Shown here piece after piece: positions 54,656-63,450 of a DNA stretch of 64,000 bases. The position numbers were made by a program, and so were the translations under genes. The stretch is from Clostridium mobile (GTDB taxonomy: Bacteria; Bacillota; Clostridia; Clostridiales; Clostridiaceae): positions 496,001-560,000 of the forward strand of contig NZ_JAHLQF010000001.1 in assembly GCF_018918285.1 (NCBI RefSeq). The letters run 5' to 3'. Numbering within the stretch: the first letter of the stretch is position 1; each line of letters starts with the position of its first letter. The notes under the pieces are model-generated. The model searched no databases and was not told the DNA's origin. It saw nothing but the letters and a program-made list of their open reading frames with translations.

Positions 54656-55288
54656 TTGAAAAATATTAAAATTATGGGTATAGTCCTTATTTTTATAGGT
54701 ATTATAATAATCTCATATACTTTTGGAACTAAGTATTGGGCAACGCAGAAACAAAATAATATGACTAAAAATTATGAAGAAAAAATTAAAAAACATAGAC
54801 AAATGGCTGAATCCACATTTAAAAATTTAGATAAAAGTTTAACTGAAGATTTAAGAGATGAGAATAATTCTAATGAACAGCCTTCCTCTGAAGATTCAGA
54901 TGCAATAGGAATTCTTATTATTCCTAAAATAGATTTAAAAGTTACGGTAAGTAAAGGTACAGATATGGAGACGCTTAAATATGCAGTAGGACATTTTGAA
55001 GGAACAGCTATGCCTGGTGAGAAAGGAAATCTATGTATTGCAGGACACAGGAGCTATACTTACGGAGAGTATTTTAATAGATTAGATGAATTAGAAAAAG
55101 GCGATGAAATAATCTTAGAAACCATTGATGGAAGTTATAAATATATAGTATCTGCTGTTAAAGTTGTTCTTCCAGATCAAATTGAAGTATTGAATCCAAC
55201 TGAAAATGCAACTATAACACTTGTCACATGTACACCTATCAGAGTAGCCACACATAGACTTATAATCAACGCAAAGTTAGAAGATTAG
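54656..55288 (+). CDS. Class D-type sortase
   Basis: 210 residues: an N-terminal membrane anchor (7-25), a Lys/Glu-rich stalk, then the sortase barrel with catalytic His in LCIAGHRSYTYG, Cys in TLVTCTP and Arg in THRLII. It is a transpeptidase that should anchor the LPKTG adhesin encoded 5 kb away (inferred from sharing one locus). The start is a TTG at 54656 behind AAGGAGGGTG. Divergent from the kinase gene. Repeat R3 lies in its 3' region. Confidence 0.93.
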   Translation: MKNIKIMGIVLIFIGIIIISYTFGTKYWATQKQNNMTKNYEEKIKKHRQMAESTFKNLDKSLTEDLRDENNSNEQPSSEDSDAIGILIIPKIDLKVTVSKGTDMETLKYAVGHFEGTAMPGEKGNLCIAGHRSYTYGEYFNRLDELEKGDEIILETIDGSYKYIVSAVKVVLPDQIEVLNPTENATITLVTCTPIRVATHRLIINAKLED

Positions 55289-55322
55289 ATTTATTTTATA
55301 AAACTTCTATATATTACTTTAG

Positions 55323-55452
55323 ATATCAAGTGATTCTTAGCTTCAGATGGAGTTTGCTTAAAAGGAATACTTACTCCGACTGAAGCTTAGAAGAACTTAT
55401 CCAGGAACGTAGAAGATGGGAGTATTACGGATGGTAGTCATCGGAGAGAATA
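55323..55452 (+). repeat. Dispersed structured repeat family A, short copy R3
   Basis: Begins ATATCAAGTGATTCTTAGCT and matches R1 and R2, but lacks the internal ~55 bases between the first stem and CTTATCCAGG. In the first stem ACTCCG replaces ACTCCA, which keeps pairing by G-U. It ends GGGAGTATTACGGATGGTAG and CATCGGA, as in R2. It lies 35 bases past the sortase stop, on the same strand. Confidence 0.82.
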
Positions 55453-55484
55453 AGAAATGAGTATATAAAGACAAATTAAAAATA

Positions 55485-55522
55485 TATAGGGTTCAACTTT
55501 TAAACAAAAGTTGAACCCTATA
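55485..55522. terminator. 17-bp perfect hairpin, bidirectional terminator
   Basis: TATAGGGTTCAACTTTT and AAAAGTTGAACCCTATA with loop AAAC. It ends both the sortase/R3 transcript (+) and hsp18 (-; trailing TATATTTTTAATTT). Confidence 0.85.
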
Positions 55523-55539
55523 AAATTACACCTATAATG

Positions 55540-55980
55540 CTAATTAATTTCAATTTTTCTTCTGTTACTTTTACCCTTAGTTAACTTTGGAAGAGTAATC
55601 TTTAAAATACCATCACTAAAGGAGGCATTTATCTTATCTTCATCTACATTATCTATATGAAAGCTTCGCCTGAACTCTCCATAATGTCTTTCACGTCTAA
55701 CATAATCTTCTTTTCTCTCTTCTGAAGATTCATCTCGTTTTGCACTAATTACTAGAGAATTGTTGTTAAAATCTATATCTATATCTTCTCTCTTAGTTCC
55801 TGGTAGATCCGCTTCCACTAAATAATTTTCATCTGTTTCTTTTAAATCCACCTTAAAACTTTCATGCATATAATTCATAGATGAAAGAAAATTATCATCT
55901 ATAATCCTTCCGTAAAAAGGTGCAAAATAATCCTCTGCTTTATTTAAATTGTTTCTTCTAAATGGTACCATGTTTAGCAT
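55540..55980 (-). CDS. hsp18: Small heat-shock protein (Hsp20/Hsp18, alpha-crystallin domain)
   Basis: 146 residues; ATP-independent holdase. The MVPFRRNN start and the alpha-crystallin domain (EADLPGTKREDIDIDF, RRERHYGEFRRSFHI, ASFSDGILKITLPK) closely fit clostridial Hsp18. The AGGAGGTG ribosome site is strong. There is no CIRCE at this gene, unlike htpG next door, so its heat control is separate. Confidence 0.94.
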   Translation of the reverse strand: MLNMVPFRRNNLNKAEDYFAPFYGRIIDDNFLSSMNYMHESFKVDLKETDENYLVEADLPGTKREDIDIDFNNNSLVISAKRDESSEERKEDYVRRERHYGEFRRSFHIDNVDEDKINASFSDGILKITLPKLTKGKSNRRKIEIN

Positions 55981-56149
55981 ATTAAATCACCTCCTGAAAA
56001 CTTATAATATACATTCTATATAAATTAGTTTTAGCAGGAGTTTTTCAAAATATACTAGCATATAGTAGTAATTAGAATGCTCTATATAATTTTACTATAA
56101 AATTATATAGCTACTTTCTAGGAATACATTTCTGAAAGTGGATGTTTTT

Positions 56150-58030
56150 TTAAATCATTAATTTACAAATATCATTAGTAAAATCTACTGGATCATTAAT
56201 TGGTAATCCTTCAATTAGAAGGGCTTGATTATAAAGCAAATTGGTGTATAATGCTAGTTTTTCTTGGTCTTTTTCATAAGCTTCTTTTAAAGCTTTAAAT
56301 ATATCATGATTTACATTTATCTCTAAGACTTTATCTGCCTTAATGCCTTCATTATTTGGCATTGAGCTAAGAACTTTCTCCATTTCGATTGAAATCTCTC
56401 CATCATTAGTTAAGCATACTGGGTGAGATTTTAATCTCTTTGAAGTTTTTACATCCTTAACTTTGCTTGATAATATGGTTTTCATTTTTTCAAATAGTTC
56501 TTTATTAGCTGTATCTTCATTTTCAGTATTGTTTTCATTTTCTTTATCTTCAATTCCTAAATCACCGCTAGATACAGATTTAAATTCTTTTTCTTTATAT
56601 GACATTATCATCTTAATGGCAAATTCATCGATGTCTTCAGTTAAATAAAGAATTTCATATCCTTTTTCTGCTACCATTTCTGTTTGTGGTAACTTTGCTA
56701 TTCTTTCAACAGAATCACCTGTAGCATAGTAAATATATTTTTGTTCTTCAGTCATTCTTGAAATATATTCATCTAATGTAACAAGTTTTTTCTCTTTTGA
56801 GGAATAGAACATTAATAAGTCTTGTAATATATCTTTATTGCTTCCAAACTCACTATATACTCCATATTTTAGCTGTCTACCAAAAGACTCATAGAACTCC
56901 TCATACTTATCTCTTTCGTTCTTTAATAATGATAACAACTCATTTTTTATCTTATTCTTGATATTTTTTGCAATTAACTTAAGTTGTCTATCATGTTGTA
57001 GCATTTCTCTTGAAATATTTAAAGATAAATCCTCTGAATCAACTAATCCTTTTACAAAGCTAAAATAATCTGGAAGTAGGTCAGAGCATTTATTCATAAT
57101 AAGTACACCATTGGAATATAATTCTAAACCTTTTTCATATTCCTTTGTATAATAATCAAAAGGTATTCTCTCTGGTATAAATAATATTGCATTATACATT
57201 ACAGCACCATCTGTGCTTATGTGAATGTGTTTTACAGGCTTATCAAATCCATAATGCTTCTCAGAGTAAAAATTATCATAGTCTTCTTTAGTTAATTCAT
57301 TTTTATTTTTCCTCCAGATTGGTACCATGCTATTAATAATTTTCTCTTCTATATGGTCTTCATACTCATTTTCACTGCCTTCTTTGAGCTTTCTTTCTGT
57401 AACATTCATTTTTATTGGGTATCTTATGAAATCAGAATATTTTTTTATTAAATTTTCTAATCTATATTCTTCTAAATACTCATCATAATTTTCATCTTCA
57501 GTATTTTCTTTTAACTTTAATATAATCTCTGTTCCAACAGCATCTTTCTCATATACATCTATTGTATAACCATCAGCGCCTTGTGATTCCCATTTATAAG
57601 CTTCATCGCTTCCAAGTGCTTTAGTAATAACAGTAACACTATCAGCTACCATGAAAGCAGAATAAAAACCTACTCCAAACTGACCGATTATATCATACCC
57701 GTCTTTTAATTCATTTTCATTTTTAAATGCTAAAGATCCACTCTTTGCTATAGTTCCTAAGTTCTCTTCTAGTTCTTCTTTTGACATACCTATACCAGTA
57801 TCAATAATTCTTAATTCTCGATTCTTTTTATCTGGAACTATATTAATATAATAATTGTCCCTATCAAATTTTAAATTTTCGTCAGTCAATGCTTTATAAT
57901 ATATTTTATCAATAGCATCGCTGGCATTAGATATGAGTTCTCTCAAAAATATTTCCTTGTGTGTATAAATTGAGTTAACCATTAAGTCTAAAAGCCTCTT
58001 GGATTCCGCTTTAAATTCTTTCTTTTCCAA
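56150..58030 (-). CDS. htpG: Molecular chaperone HtpG (Hsp90)
   Basis: 626 residues, the usual length. N-terminal GHKL ATPase motifs are intact: [23 protein letters not shown] and [13 protein letters not shown]. The middle domain has the catalytic-Arg region [10 protein letters not shown], followed by the C-terminal dimer domain. The start is taken as TTG at 58030 ([10 protein letters not shown]), behind AAGGGAGAG; a GTG at 58048 overlaps that site. Controlled by a perfect CIRCE element just upstream, so by HrcA. Confidence 0.95.
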   Translation of the reverse strand: MEKKEFKAESKRLLDLMVNSIYTHKEIFLRELISNASDAIDKIYYKALTDENLKFDRDNYYINIVPDKKNRELRIIDTGIGMSKEELEENLGTIAKSGSLAFKNENELKDGYDIIGQFGVGFYSAFMVADSVTVITKALGSDEAYKWESQGADGYTIDVYEKDAVGTEIILKLKENTEDENYDEYLEEYRLENLIKKYSDFIRYPIKMNVTERKLKEGSENEYEDHIEEKIINSMVPIWRKNKNELTKEDYDNFYSEKHYGFDKPVKHIHISTDGAVMYNAILFIPERIPFDYYTKEYEKGLELYSNGVLIMNKCSDLLPDYFSFVKGLVDSEDLSLNISREMLQHDRQLKLIAKNIKNKIKNELLSLLKNERDKYEEFYESFGRQLKYGVYSEFGSNKDILQDLLMFYSSKEKKLVTLDEYISRMTEEQKYIYYATGDSVERIAKLPQTEMVAEKGYEILYLTEDIDEFAIKMIMSYKEKEFKSVSSGDLGIEDKENENNTENEDTANKELFEKMKTILSSKVKDVKTSKRLKSHPVCLTNDGEISIEMEKVLSSMPNNEGIKADKVLEINVNHDIFKALKEAYEKDQEKLALYTNLLYNQALLIEGLPINDPVDFTNDICKLMI

Positions 58031-58105
58031 ATGTATCTCTCCCTTCACATATAAAAAACTATGTAGTTAAATTTAATTTTAATTTTTTGTTTTTATTTTG
58101 GATTG

Positions 58106-58132
58106 TTAGCACTCTATGTCATTGAGTGCTAA
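58106..58132 (-). promoter_or_regulatory. CIRCE operator (HrcA site) of htpG
   Basis: TTAGCACTC, nine bases, GAGTGCTAA: a perfect match to the CIRCE consensus, 74 bases before the htpG start. Confidence 0.96.
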
Positions 58133-58143
58133 CCCATAACTTT

Positions 58144-58172
58144 TATATACCACATTTTACTTTTCGTGTCAA
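58144..58172 (-). promoter_or_regulatory. htpG promoter
   Basis: TTGACA (58167-58172), 17 bases, TATATA (58144-58149) on the minus strand; CIRCE begins about 11 bases downstream, at the transcription start. The 307-base gap 58031-58337 also holds the hairpin at 58265-58293. Confidence 0.85.
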
Positions 58173-58264
58173 TATATCCTTCTCTTTTATCCTCTTCACT
58201 GGCTTAATATAAAATTGACTTGTTTATATGGTTTTATATCATTTTTGCTTTTATTTATAACAAA

Positions 58265-58293
58265 AGACTGGTGATTAAACCCCCAGCCTTCTT
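58265..58293 (-). terminator. Weak terminator of the EEP-family gene
   Basis: GGCTGG and CCAGTC pair (one G-U) on the minus strand and are followed by TTTTGTT, 45 bases past the stop. Confidence 0.45.
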
Positions 58294-58337
58294 AACTGAA
58301 ACATTTTTATAATTTAAAACGTTAATTTTTTTTCATG

Positions 58338-59399
58338 CTATTCTAATTTAATTTCTATAGTCACAGGATTATGATCAGAGTATTGAAAATCTAAGGGATG
58401 TCCCTTAACCTTTGAAACTTTAATATTATCAGAAACCAAATATCCATCTATAACTGCAGTAAAATTCACACCTTTTACATAAGATGTAGCAACAGTTCTA
58501 GAAGTTGGTACCGACCCTTCTGCTACCCAGTTAAAACCTTTAGGTTTAAAATCATCAGGTATTTTTTGAAGCCAATCAGGCCAAGCCTCTGTGGTTTTAA
58601 ATATAGTAGGATCAGTAGTTGGGATTAAGTGATTCCAATCTCCACCTACTACTATATAATTTCCCTTATCATATTCCTTGCTTATATACTCTTTTAAAAA
58701 TCCAAGTTGCTGCTTTCTTATATTTCCACCCTTATCATAGGCAGAAAGATGAGCATTTATCAAAACTAACTCTTTCCCGTTATCTAATGAAATCCTGCTT
58801 TCTAAAAAACATCTATCTAATTCAGCTAATTGACGAGGCCAGCTCTCTTTTCCAGGAAGTTGGTATCTAGTTGCGCTATCTACATTGTATTTAGACAATG
58901 TAACTAAACCAGCTACATTCACCTTCCCATGAGGTTTAAGTATGGGAACTGGTACCCACAGAGTTTTATAGTTGATTGCAAAGCTTGATGAATAATCTTT
59001 TAAATTTTCTTTTAAATATTCATACTGATTTATATTAAAACTCCTTGTTGCATTTGTATCAACTTCTTGAATAAATATAAATGTAGAATCATTATCAGCT
59101 AAAAAATTTGTTATACCTTTTAAATTTTCCATGGTCTTTTCTTTACTTGAAGAGCGAGAACCTGTTCCTCCATCCATAAAAAAGTTTTGATCTTTGTCCA
59201 TTCCACAGTACCCTATATTATATGTGGTAATTGTAAAAGCCTCATCTTTAGATATAGTTTTTTCTTGTTGATTTTCCACCTCTAAAGTTATTGTATCTTC
59301 TGGTCTGTAATCAGTAATGGTCATAGCCAATAAATATAGTAAAAATACACAAACAAGTACTCCAATAACTAATCCCAATATTTTTAAAAATATCTTCAC
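58338..59399 (-). CDS. Membrane-anchored endonuclease/exonuclease/phosphatase family protein
   Basis: 353 residues. One N-terminal helix (about 3-26) would anchor it outside the cell. The EEP fold is marked by TTYNIGYCG, IFIQEVDTN (metal Glu), INAHLSAYD, VVGGDWNH and a final SDHNPV (catalytic His). It could act on nucleic acids, phosphoesters or lipids; substrate undecided. The start is taken as GTG at 59399 after GGGGGA; an ATG at 59429 has no ribosome site. Confidence 0.85.
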   Translation of the reverse strand: MKIFLKILGLVIGVLVCVFLLYLLAMTITDYRPEDTITLEVENQQEKTISKDEAFTITTYNIGYCGMDKDQNFFMDGGTGSRSSSKEKTMENLKGITNFLADNDSTFIFIQEVDTNATRSFNINQYEYLKENLKDYSSSFAINYKTLWVPVPILKPHGKVNVAGLVTLSKYNVDSATRYQLPGKESWPRQLAELDRCFLESRISLDNGKELVLINAHLSAYDKGGNIRKQQLGFLKEYISKEYDKGNYIVVGGDWNHLIPTTDPTIFKTTEAWPDWLQKIPDDFKPKGFNWVAEGSVPTSRTVATSYVKGVNFTAVIDGYLVSDNIKVSKVKGHPLDFQYSDHNPVTIEIKLE

Positions 59400-59545
59400 T
59401 TCTTTGTCCCCCATATACATTGTTCTCATTGTATATATTTTACCATAAATTCCTTATAACTCTCAATAAAAGATATTATATCCAGAGATTTCTATAATTT
59501 TTAGCTTCACGTCTGTGGATTAATTACCTAATAAGAAATGTAGTT

Positions 59546-59583
59546 ATTTGTCAATAATGTAATCCTGTACATTATTGACAAAT
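59546..59583. promoter_or_regulatory. 16-bp perfect inverted repeat overlapping a -35
   Basis: ATTTGTCAATAATGTA (59546-59561) and TACATTATTGACAAAT (59568-59583) with a six-base loop. The right arm holds the TTGACA -35 of the traX-like gene, so a repressor bound here would block it. There is no T-tract. Confidence 0.65.
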
Positions 59584-59623
59584 ATATGCAACGTTGATAT
59601 AGTTAGTTGCATAAGTAACTAAC
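59575..59623 (+). promoter_or_regulatory. traX-like promoter and MarR-type dyad
   Basis: TTGACA (59575-59580), 17 bases, TATAGT (59598-59603). GTTAGTTGC-ATAA-GTAACTAAC (59602-59623) straddles the start site and has the shape of a MarR-family operator. The gap 59400-59736 holds only these sites. Confidence 0.65.
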
Positions 59624-59736
59624 CAATTAAGTAGCTATGTGATTTTACAAATTCAGTACAAAGATTAAAAATGAGAGATTTAAATCTTGATGATTACATT
59701 ATTTTAATCAAAAATGAAAAATAAGGAGTGATAATA

Positions 59737-60564
59737 GTGAATACATCTATAACTGAAAAAAGAGAATTATCAAGAAAAAGAGGGCTACCAGGCAGTACAT
59801 TGAAAATTATAGCAGTTATTTCTATGCTGGTTGATCACATTGCAGCAGTATTAATTTTAGTGGGCATATATTATAAATTTATACCCTATGCTGAAAATAC
59901 AGCAATGTATTATAGCTCCAATTTAAAAACTATCTATCAGTTAATGAGGGCAGTAGGCCGTATATCTTTCCCAATATTTTGTTTTTTACTCGTTGAAGGA
60001 TATGTTCATACTAGCAATAAAAAGAAATACGCATTGAGACTTTTTATCTTTGCATTAATTTCTGAAATACCTTTTAATTTGGCTTTTGGTAACAAAATAT
60101 TTATACCAGCTTCTCGATTAAATAATGTATTTTTTACATTGCTCTTAGGAGTATGTGTAATGTATATAATTGAATTTATTAATAGCAAAGAAATAAATAT
60201 TAAATTTATTAACAACAAAAAAATAAACAAAGTAATTGCTGCAATCGCTATTATAGCAACTATAGTAGTATTTGGAGCAATAGCCAAGTTTATAAAATGT
60301 GATTTTAATTATTACGGTATACTCTGCATATCCCTTTTTTATATATTTAGAGAAAATAGGCTATTACAAATATTGTCAGGAATTATTGTGTTCTCATATC
60401 TGGCAATGGGAAGTTTTGGTATTGTATATCTTTCACTGCTTGCAATTTATTTTTATAATGGCCAAAGAGGATTAAAGATAAAGTACTTTTTTTACGTTTT
60501 TTATCCAGCACACTTACTGATTTTATATTTTATAAGGGTATACTTGGCAACAATAGGAGCTTAA
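59737..60564 (+). CDS. TraX family membrane protein
   Basis: 275 residues, about eight helices, with the family signature GSTLKIIAVISMLVDHIAAV and RAVGRISFPIFCFLLVEGY. TraX of the F plasmid acetylates pilin; chromosomal Firmicute members are acyltransferase-like and of unknown role. The start is a GTG at 59737, eight bases after AAGGAG. Probably co-transcribed with the next membrane gene, 54 bases on. Confidence 0.88.
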   Translation: MNTSITEKRELSRKRGLPGSTLKIIAVISMLVDHIAAVLILVGIYYKFIPYAENTAMYYSSNLKTIYQLMRAVGRISFPIFCFLLVEGYVHTSNKKKYALRLFIFALISEIPFNLAFGNKIFIPASRLNNVFFTLLLGVCVMYIIEFINSKEINIKFINNKKINKVIAAIAIIATIVVFGAIAKFIKCDFNYYGILCISLFYIFRENRLLQILSGIIVFSYLAMGSFGIVYLSLLAIYFYNGQRGLKIKYFFYVFYPAHLLILYFIRVYLATIGA

Positions 60565-60618
60565 TGTTTATTAGTTTCCTAAAGGGTTTAATCAAATATT
60601 TTTTAGGAGGAAAGTTTT

Positions 60619-61326
60619 ATGCATAGAGAAATTTGGAGCAATTATATAAAAGGATTCAAATTCTTACTGCCATTTATTTTAGTAAAGGTACTCTTTGAAA
60701 GTATCAACGCTAATTTAGGCTTTAGCCAATATGATTTCTTTGTAGGAAATTTCTCAACCTTCAAACAAACAGTAACGAGTAATTGGGTACAAACTCTATT
60801 TAGTTTATTCGTAGGTTCATTATTCTACTCATTTTTAATGGTAGTTGTAAAATCATTAGTAAATGAAAAGGATATAAGTTTTAGGGAAATTTTTAAAGAA
60901 AGCTTAGGTATTTATACAAGATATTTAGCATTGACTATCATTATTTCTACTATCTTCTTAGGGGTAATGTTTTTAGGATTTTGGGATATAATCATGCCAC
61001 TTGCAGTTATCTTCGTAATATATCTTAGTGTGTTATTTACTCCATGCAATGCATACTTGGTATACAATGACGCAAGTCCAACGGAAGCTTTGAAAAAAGG
61101 AATATCATTGGGTAAAAAGTATTCTGGAGAAATAATATTATTAAGTATTGCATTGAGCATTATAGTAGGTACAATCTCAGTAGTAGGCATAAATTTAGCA
61201 GATAGCACCATAGGCTATGTATTAATAAGTTTTATAATAACAAGTATATATATGTATTCATATATATTTGCTATGACTATTTGTAAAAAAGGAGAAGAAA
61301 CAGAAAAGGCAATACTAAAATATTAA
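60619..61326 (+). CDS. Unrecognised six-helix membrane protein
   Basis: 235 residues with about six hydrophobic segments. NDASPTEALKKGISLGKKY before the fifth helix resembles DUF975/GlpM-like membrane proteins, but I do not recognise a family. AGGAGG precedes the ATG. It follows the traX-like gene and presumably shares its two-operator promoter. Confidence 0.75.
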   Translation: MHREIWSNYIKGFKFLLPFILVKVLFESINANLGFSQYDFFVGNFSTFKQTVTSNWVQTLFSLFVGSLFYSFLMVVVKSLVNEKDISFREIFKESLGIYTRYLALTIIISTIFLGVMFLGFWDIIMPLAVIFVIYLSVLFTPCNAYLVYNDASPTEALKKGISLGKKYSGEIILLSIALSIIVGTISVVGINLADSTIGYVLISFIITSIYMYSYIFAMTICKKGEETEKAILKY

Positions 61327-61339
61327 TTGATTAAAACTA

Positions 61340-61396
61340 TGGGATGGATAATGAGAATTTGTAATTTTTATTATGAATTCTCATTGTTCGTCCCAT
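61340..61396 (+). terminator. Hairpin after the six-helix protein gene
   Basis: AATGAGAATT and AATTCTCATT form a 10-bp stem, extended by TGGGA/TCCCA. There is only a weak T-tract, so the terminator role is uncertain. Confidence 0.4.
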
Positions 61397-61564
61397 TAAA
61401 TGTATATCTATTAAGTTATTTATATCAATAGTTTGTTATTATATAATATAGTAAAAGTGTTATTAGATGATTGTAAAATTAATTACTCCCTAATATGTAG
61501 AATTTAGTTAATTAAATATAATTTAAGATATCAATCTAAGGATATACAAAGAGGTGAAAAAAAT

Positions 61565-61942
61565 TTGAAATTAATATTGGATGACTCTAAGCCTATATAT
61601 CTACAAATAGCTCAAGGTATTGAAGATGATATATTAAATGGGCTTTTAAAAGAAGAGGAACAGGTTATGTCTACTAACCAGTTTTCAGAGGTTTATGGTA
61701 TTAATCCTGCTACCTCAAGAAAAGGAATAAATATTTTAGCTGAGGAAGATATACTGTATAAAAAAAGAGGAATAGGTATGTTTGTTAAATCGGGGGCTAA
61801 GGAATACATAAAGGAAAAGAGAAGGAAGAGTTTTTTTAAAGAATTTGTTTTAAAAACTATTAAAGAAGGAGAAAAAGTTGATATAAACAAAGAGGAAATT
61901 ATAGATATGATTAAAAACTATGGGGGGAATGACAGTGAATAA
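61565..61942 (+). CDS. GntR family regulator (YtrA subfamily)
   Basis: 125 residues: a winged HTH (PIYLQIAQGIEDDILNG, STNQFSEVYGINPATSRKGIN) and a short ~50-residue tail, the YtrA form that usually represses an adjoining ABC operon. TTG start behind GAGGTG. Its stop overlaps the next gene, so translation is coupled. Confidence 0.92.
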   Translation: MKLILDDSKPIYLQIAQGIEDDILNGLLKEEEQVMSTNQFSEVYGINPATSRKGINILAEEDILYKKRGIGMFVKSGAKEYIKEKRRKSFFKEFVLKTIKEGEKVDINKEEIIDMIKNYGGNDSE

Positions 61943-62552
61943 AAACATTTCCAAAATGTATTTGAGGAGAGATAGATTTTTTCTCTTGTACTTAGTGATT
62001 ATATCAGTTATTTTATCAATGCTAAATGAGTATAGTACTAAATTAGTTCTGCCGAATAATTATAGTGCTAAATTAATTATGTTTATATCTACTTTAAAAG
62101 TGCTTGGTAGCTTTGGAAGCAAGGATTTTAAAATGTTCATTTTCCTTAGTTGTACAAGAAAAAAATATTATATAAATAAGATAAAAAGCTCCCTCATTAA
62201 TTCTTTATTTCTTTCAATAGTATGTACTATATTGAATTTCTTTGGAGAAGAAATTCATATTATTAAATATATTATTATAATATTTTCGTTCTATTTCATT
62301 TTTTATATTTTACTTAGTAGTGTGGAAATATTTATTGAAGTTTTATCTATAAGCCAATATGCAGCAGTGAAATTTGGTGTGTTATTTTTTAGTTTCCCAT
62401 TATATGTTAGGTTTATTATATTTGGTCCTATTTTTTTTGGGGATACAGAGTGGATTTTAATGAACTTTATTCCATATTTTTCTGGAAGCCTAGCTTTAAT
62501 TTGTTTTAATATGTTTATGTCCACTGTTGCTTTAAAAACTACAGAAATATAA
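61935..62552 (+). CDS. Membrane protein of the YtrA-type ABC operon
   Basis: 205 residues with about six hydrophobic segments; a motif CTRKKYYINKIKSS follows the second helix. It resembles the partial permease at 63451, which has SLNYSRKEYFKNK at the like position, so both are probably paired permeases. The start is taken as GTG at 61935 after GGGGGGA, overlapping the gntR stop. Confidence 0.7.
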   Translation: MNKNISKMYLRRDRFFLLYLVIISVILSMLNEYSTKLVLPNNYSAKLIMFISTLKVLGSFGSKDFKMFIFLSCTRKKYYINKIKSSLINSLFLSIVCTILNFFGEEIHIIKYIIIIFSFYFIFYILLSSVEIFIEVLSISQYAAVKFGVLFFSFPLYVRFIIFGPIFFGDTEWILMNFIPYFSGSLALICFNMFMSTVALKTTEI

Positions 62553-62569
62553 TTGTTGGAGGATATGTT

Positions 62570-63439
62570 ATGGATTTAGCAGTAAGCATAAAAGAGTTAC
62601 ATAAAGTATTTAATAATAAAAAGGTTTTAAATAATTTATCTTTGGATATAGAAGATAATAAAATTTATGGATTAGCAGGAAGAAATGGAGCTGGCAAGAC
62701 AACCTTACTAAAGATAATAGCTTGTCATTATATAAAGAATTCAGGAACTGTAGAAGTTTTTGGAGAAGATCCTTTTGAAAATGAAAAAATTCTTTCTAAA
62801 ATTTGTTTTGTAAGTGATGGAAATAATTTTATGCCTAATATAAACTCTAAGGAGATTTTTGATATAGCAAAAATATTTTATCCTAATTGGGATGATGATT
62901 TTAAAGAAGAACTAATAGAAAAATTTAATTTAGATGTGAGTAAGAGCTACGGAGATCTTTCTAAGGGAATGAAGTCCATGGTGAGCATAATAGTAGGACT
63001 TGCTAGTCGTGCACCTTTAACAATATTTGATGAACCATATTCAGGACTCGACCCTGTAGGAAGAGAGATATTTTATAGGGCGCTTTTAGAGGATTATGAT
63101 AGATACCCTAGATGTATAATATTCTCTACCCACTATTTAGAGGAAGTAAGTAGGCTTTTTGAAAGTATAATTATTATCCATAAAGGTAAATTACTTTTAT
63201 GTGATGATGTGGATAGTTTGAAGGAAAAATCTTTTTATATAAGAGGAAAAAAAGAAAGGTTAGAAGAGATATCAGAAAAATTCAATATTTTAAACAAGGA
63301 ATTTCATGGAGAAATAGGAACCCTTGAAATATTTCAATACTTATCTGATAAGGATAAAGAAAATCTAGAAGAAATGGGTTTGCAAATAGAAACTATGCCT
63401 CTTCAGAAATTTTTTGTAAGTTTAACTATAAAGAATTAG
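62570..63439 (+). CDS. ABC transporter ATP-binding protein (YtrB-like)
   Basis: 289 residues. Walker A GRNGAGKTT, signature LSKGMKSMVSII, Walker B TIFDEPYSGLDP and switch His in IIFSTHYLEE. Bacitracin- or antimicrobial-peptide-stress operons of the YtrA type have this order (known family). It lies between two membrane-protein genes. GGAGG is nine bases before the ATG. Confidence 0.93.
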   Translation: MDLAVSIKELHKVFNNKKVLNNLSLDIEDNKIYGLAGRNGAGKTTLLKIIACHYIKNSGTVEVFGEDPFENEKILSKICFVSDGNNFMPNINSKEIFDIAKIFYPNWDDDFKEELIEKFNLDVSKSYGDLSKGMKSMVSIIVGLASRAPLTIFDEPYSGLDPVGREIFYRALLEDYDRYPRCIIFSTHYLEEVSRLFESIIIIHKGKLLLCDDVDSLKEKSFYIRGKKERLEEISEKFNILNKEFHGEIGTLEIFQYLSDKDKENLEEMGLQIETMPLQKFFVSLTIKN

Positions 63440-63450
63440 GTGGGGTATAG

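Noticed and set aside
56100-56149. Terminator after htpG
   Set aside because: Only a short imperfect stem (ACTTTC/GAAAGT) with no clear T-tract; too weak to list as a feature.
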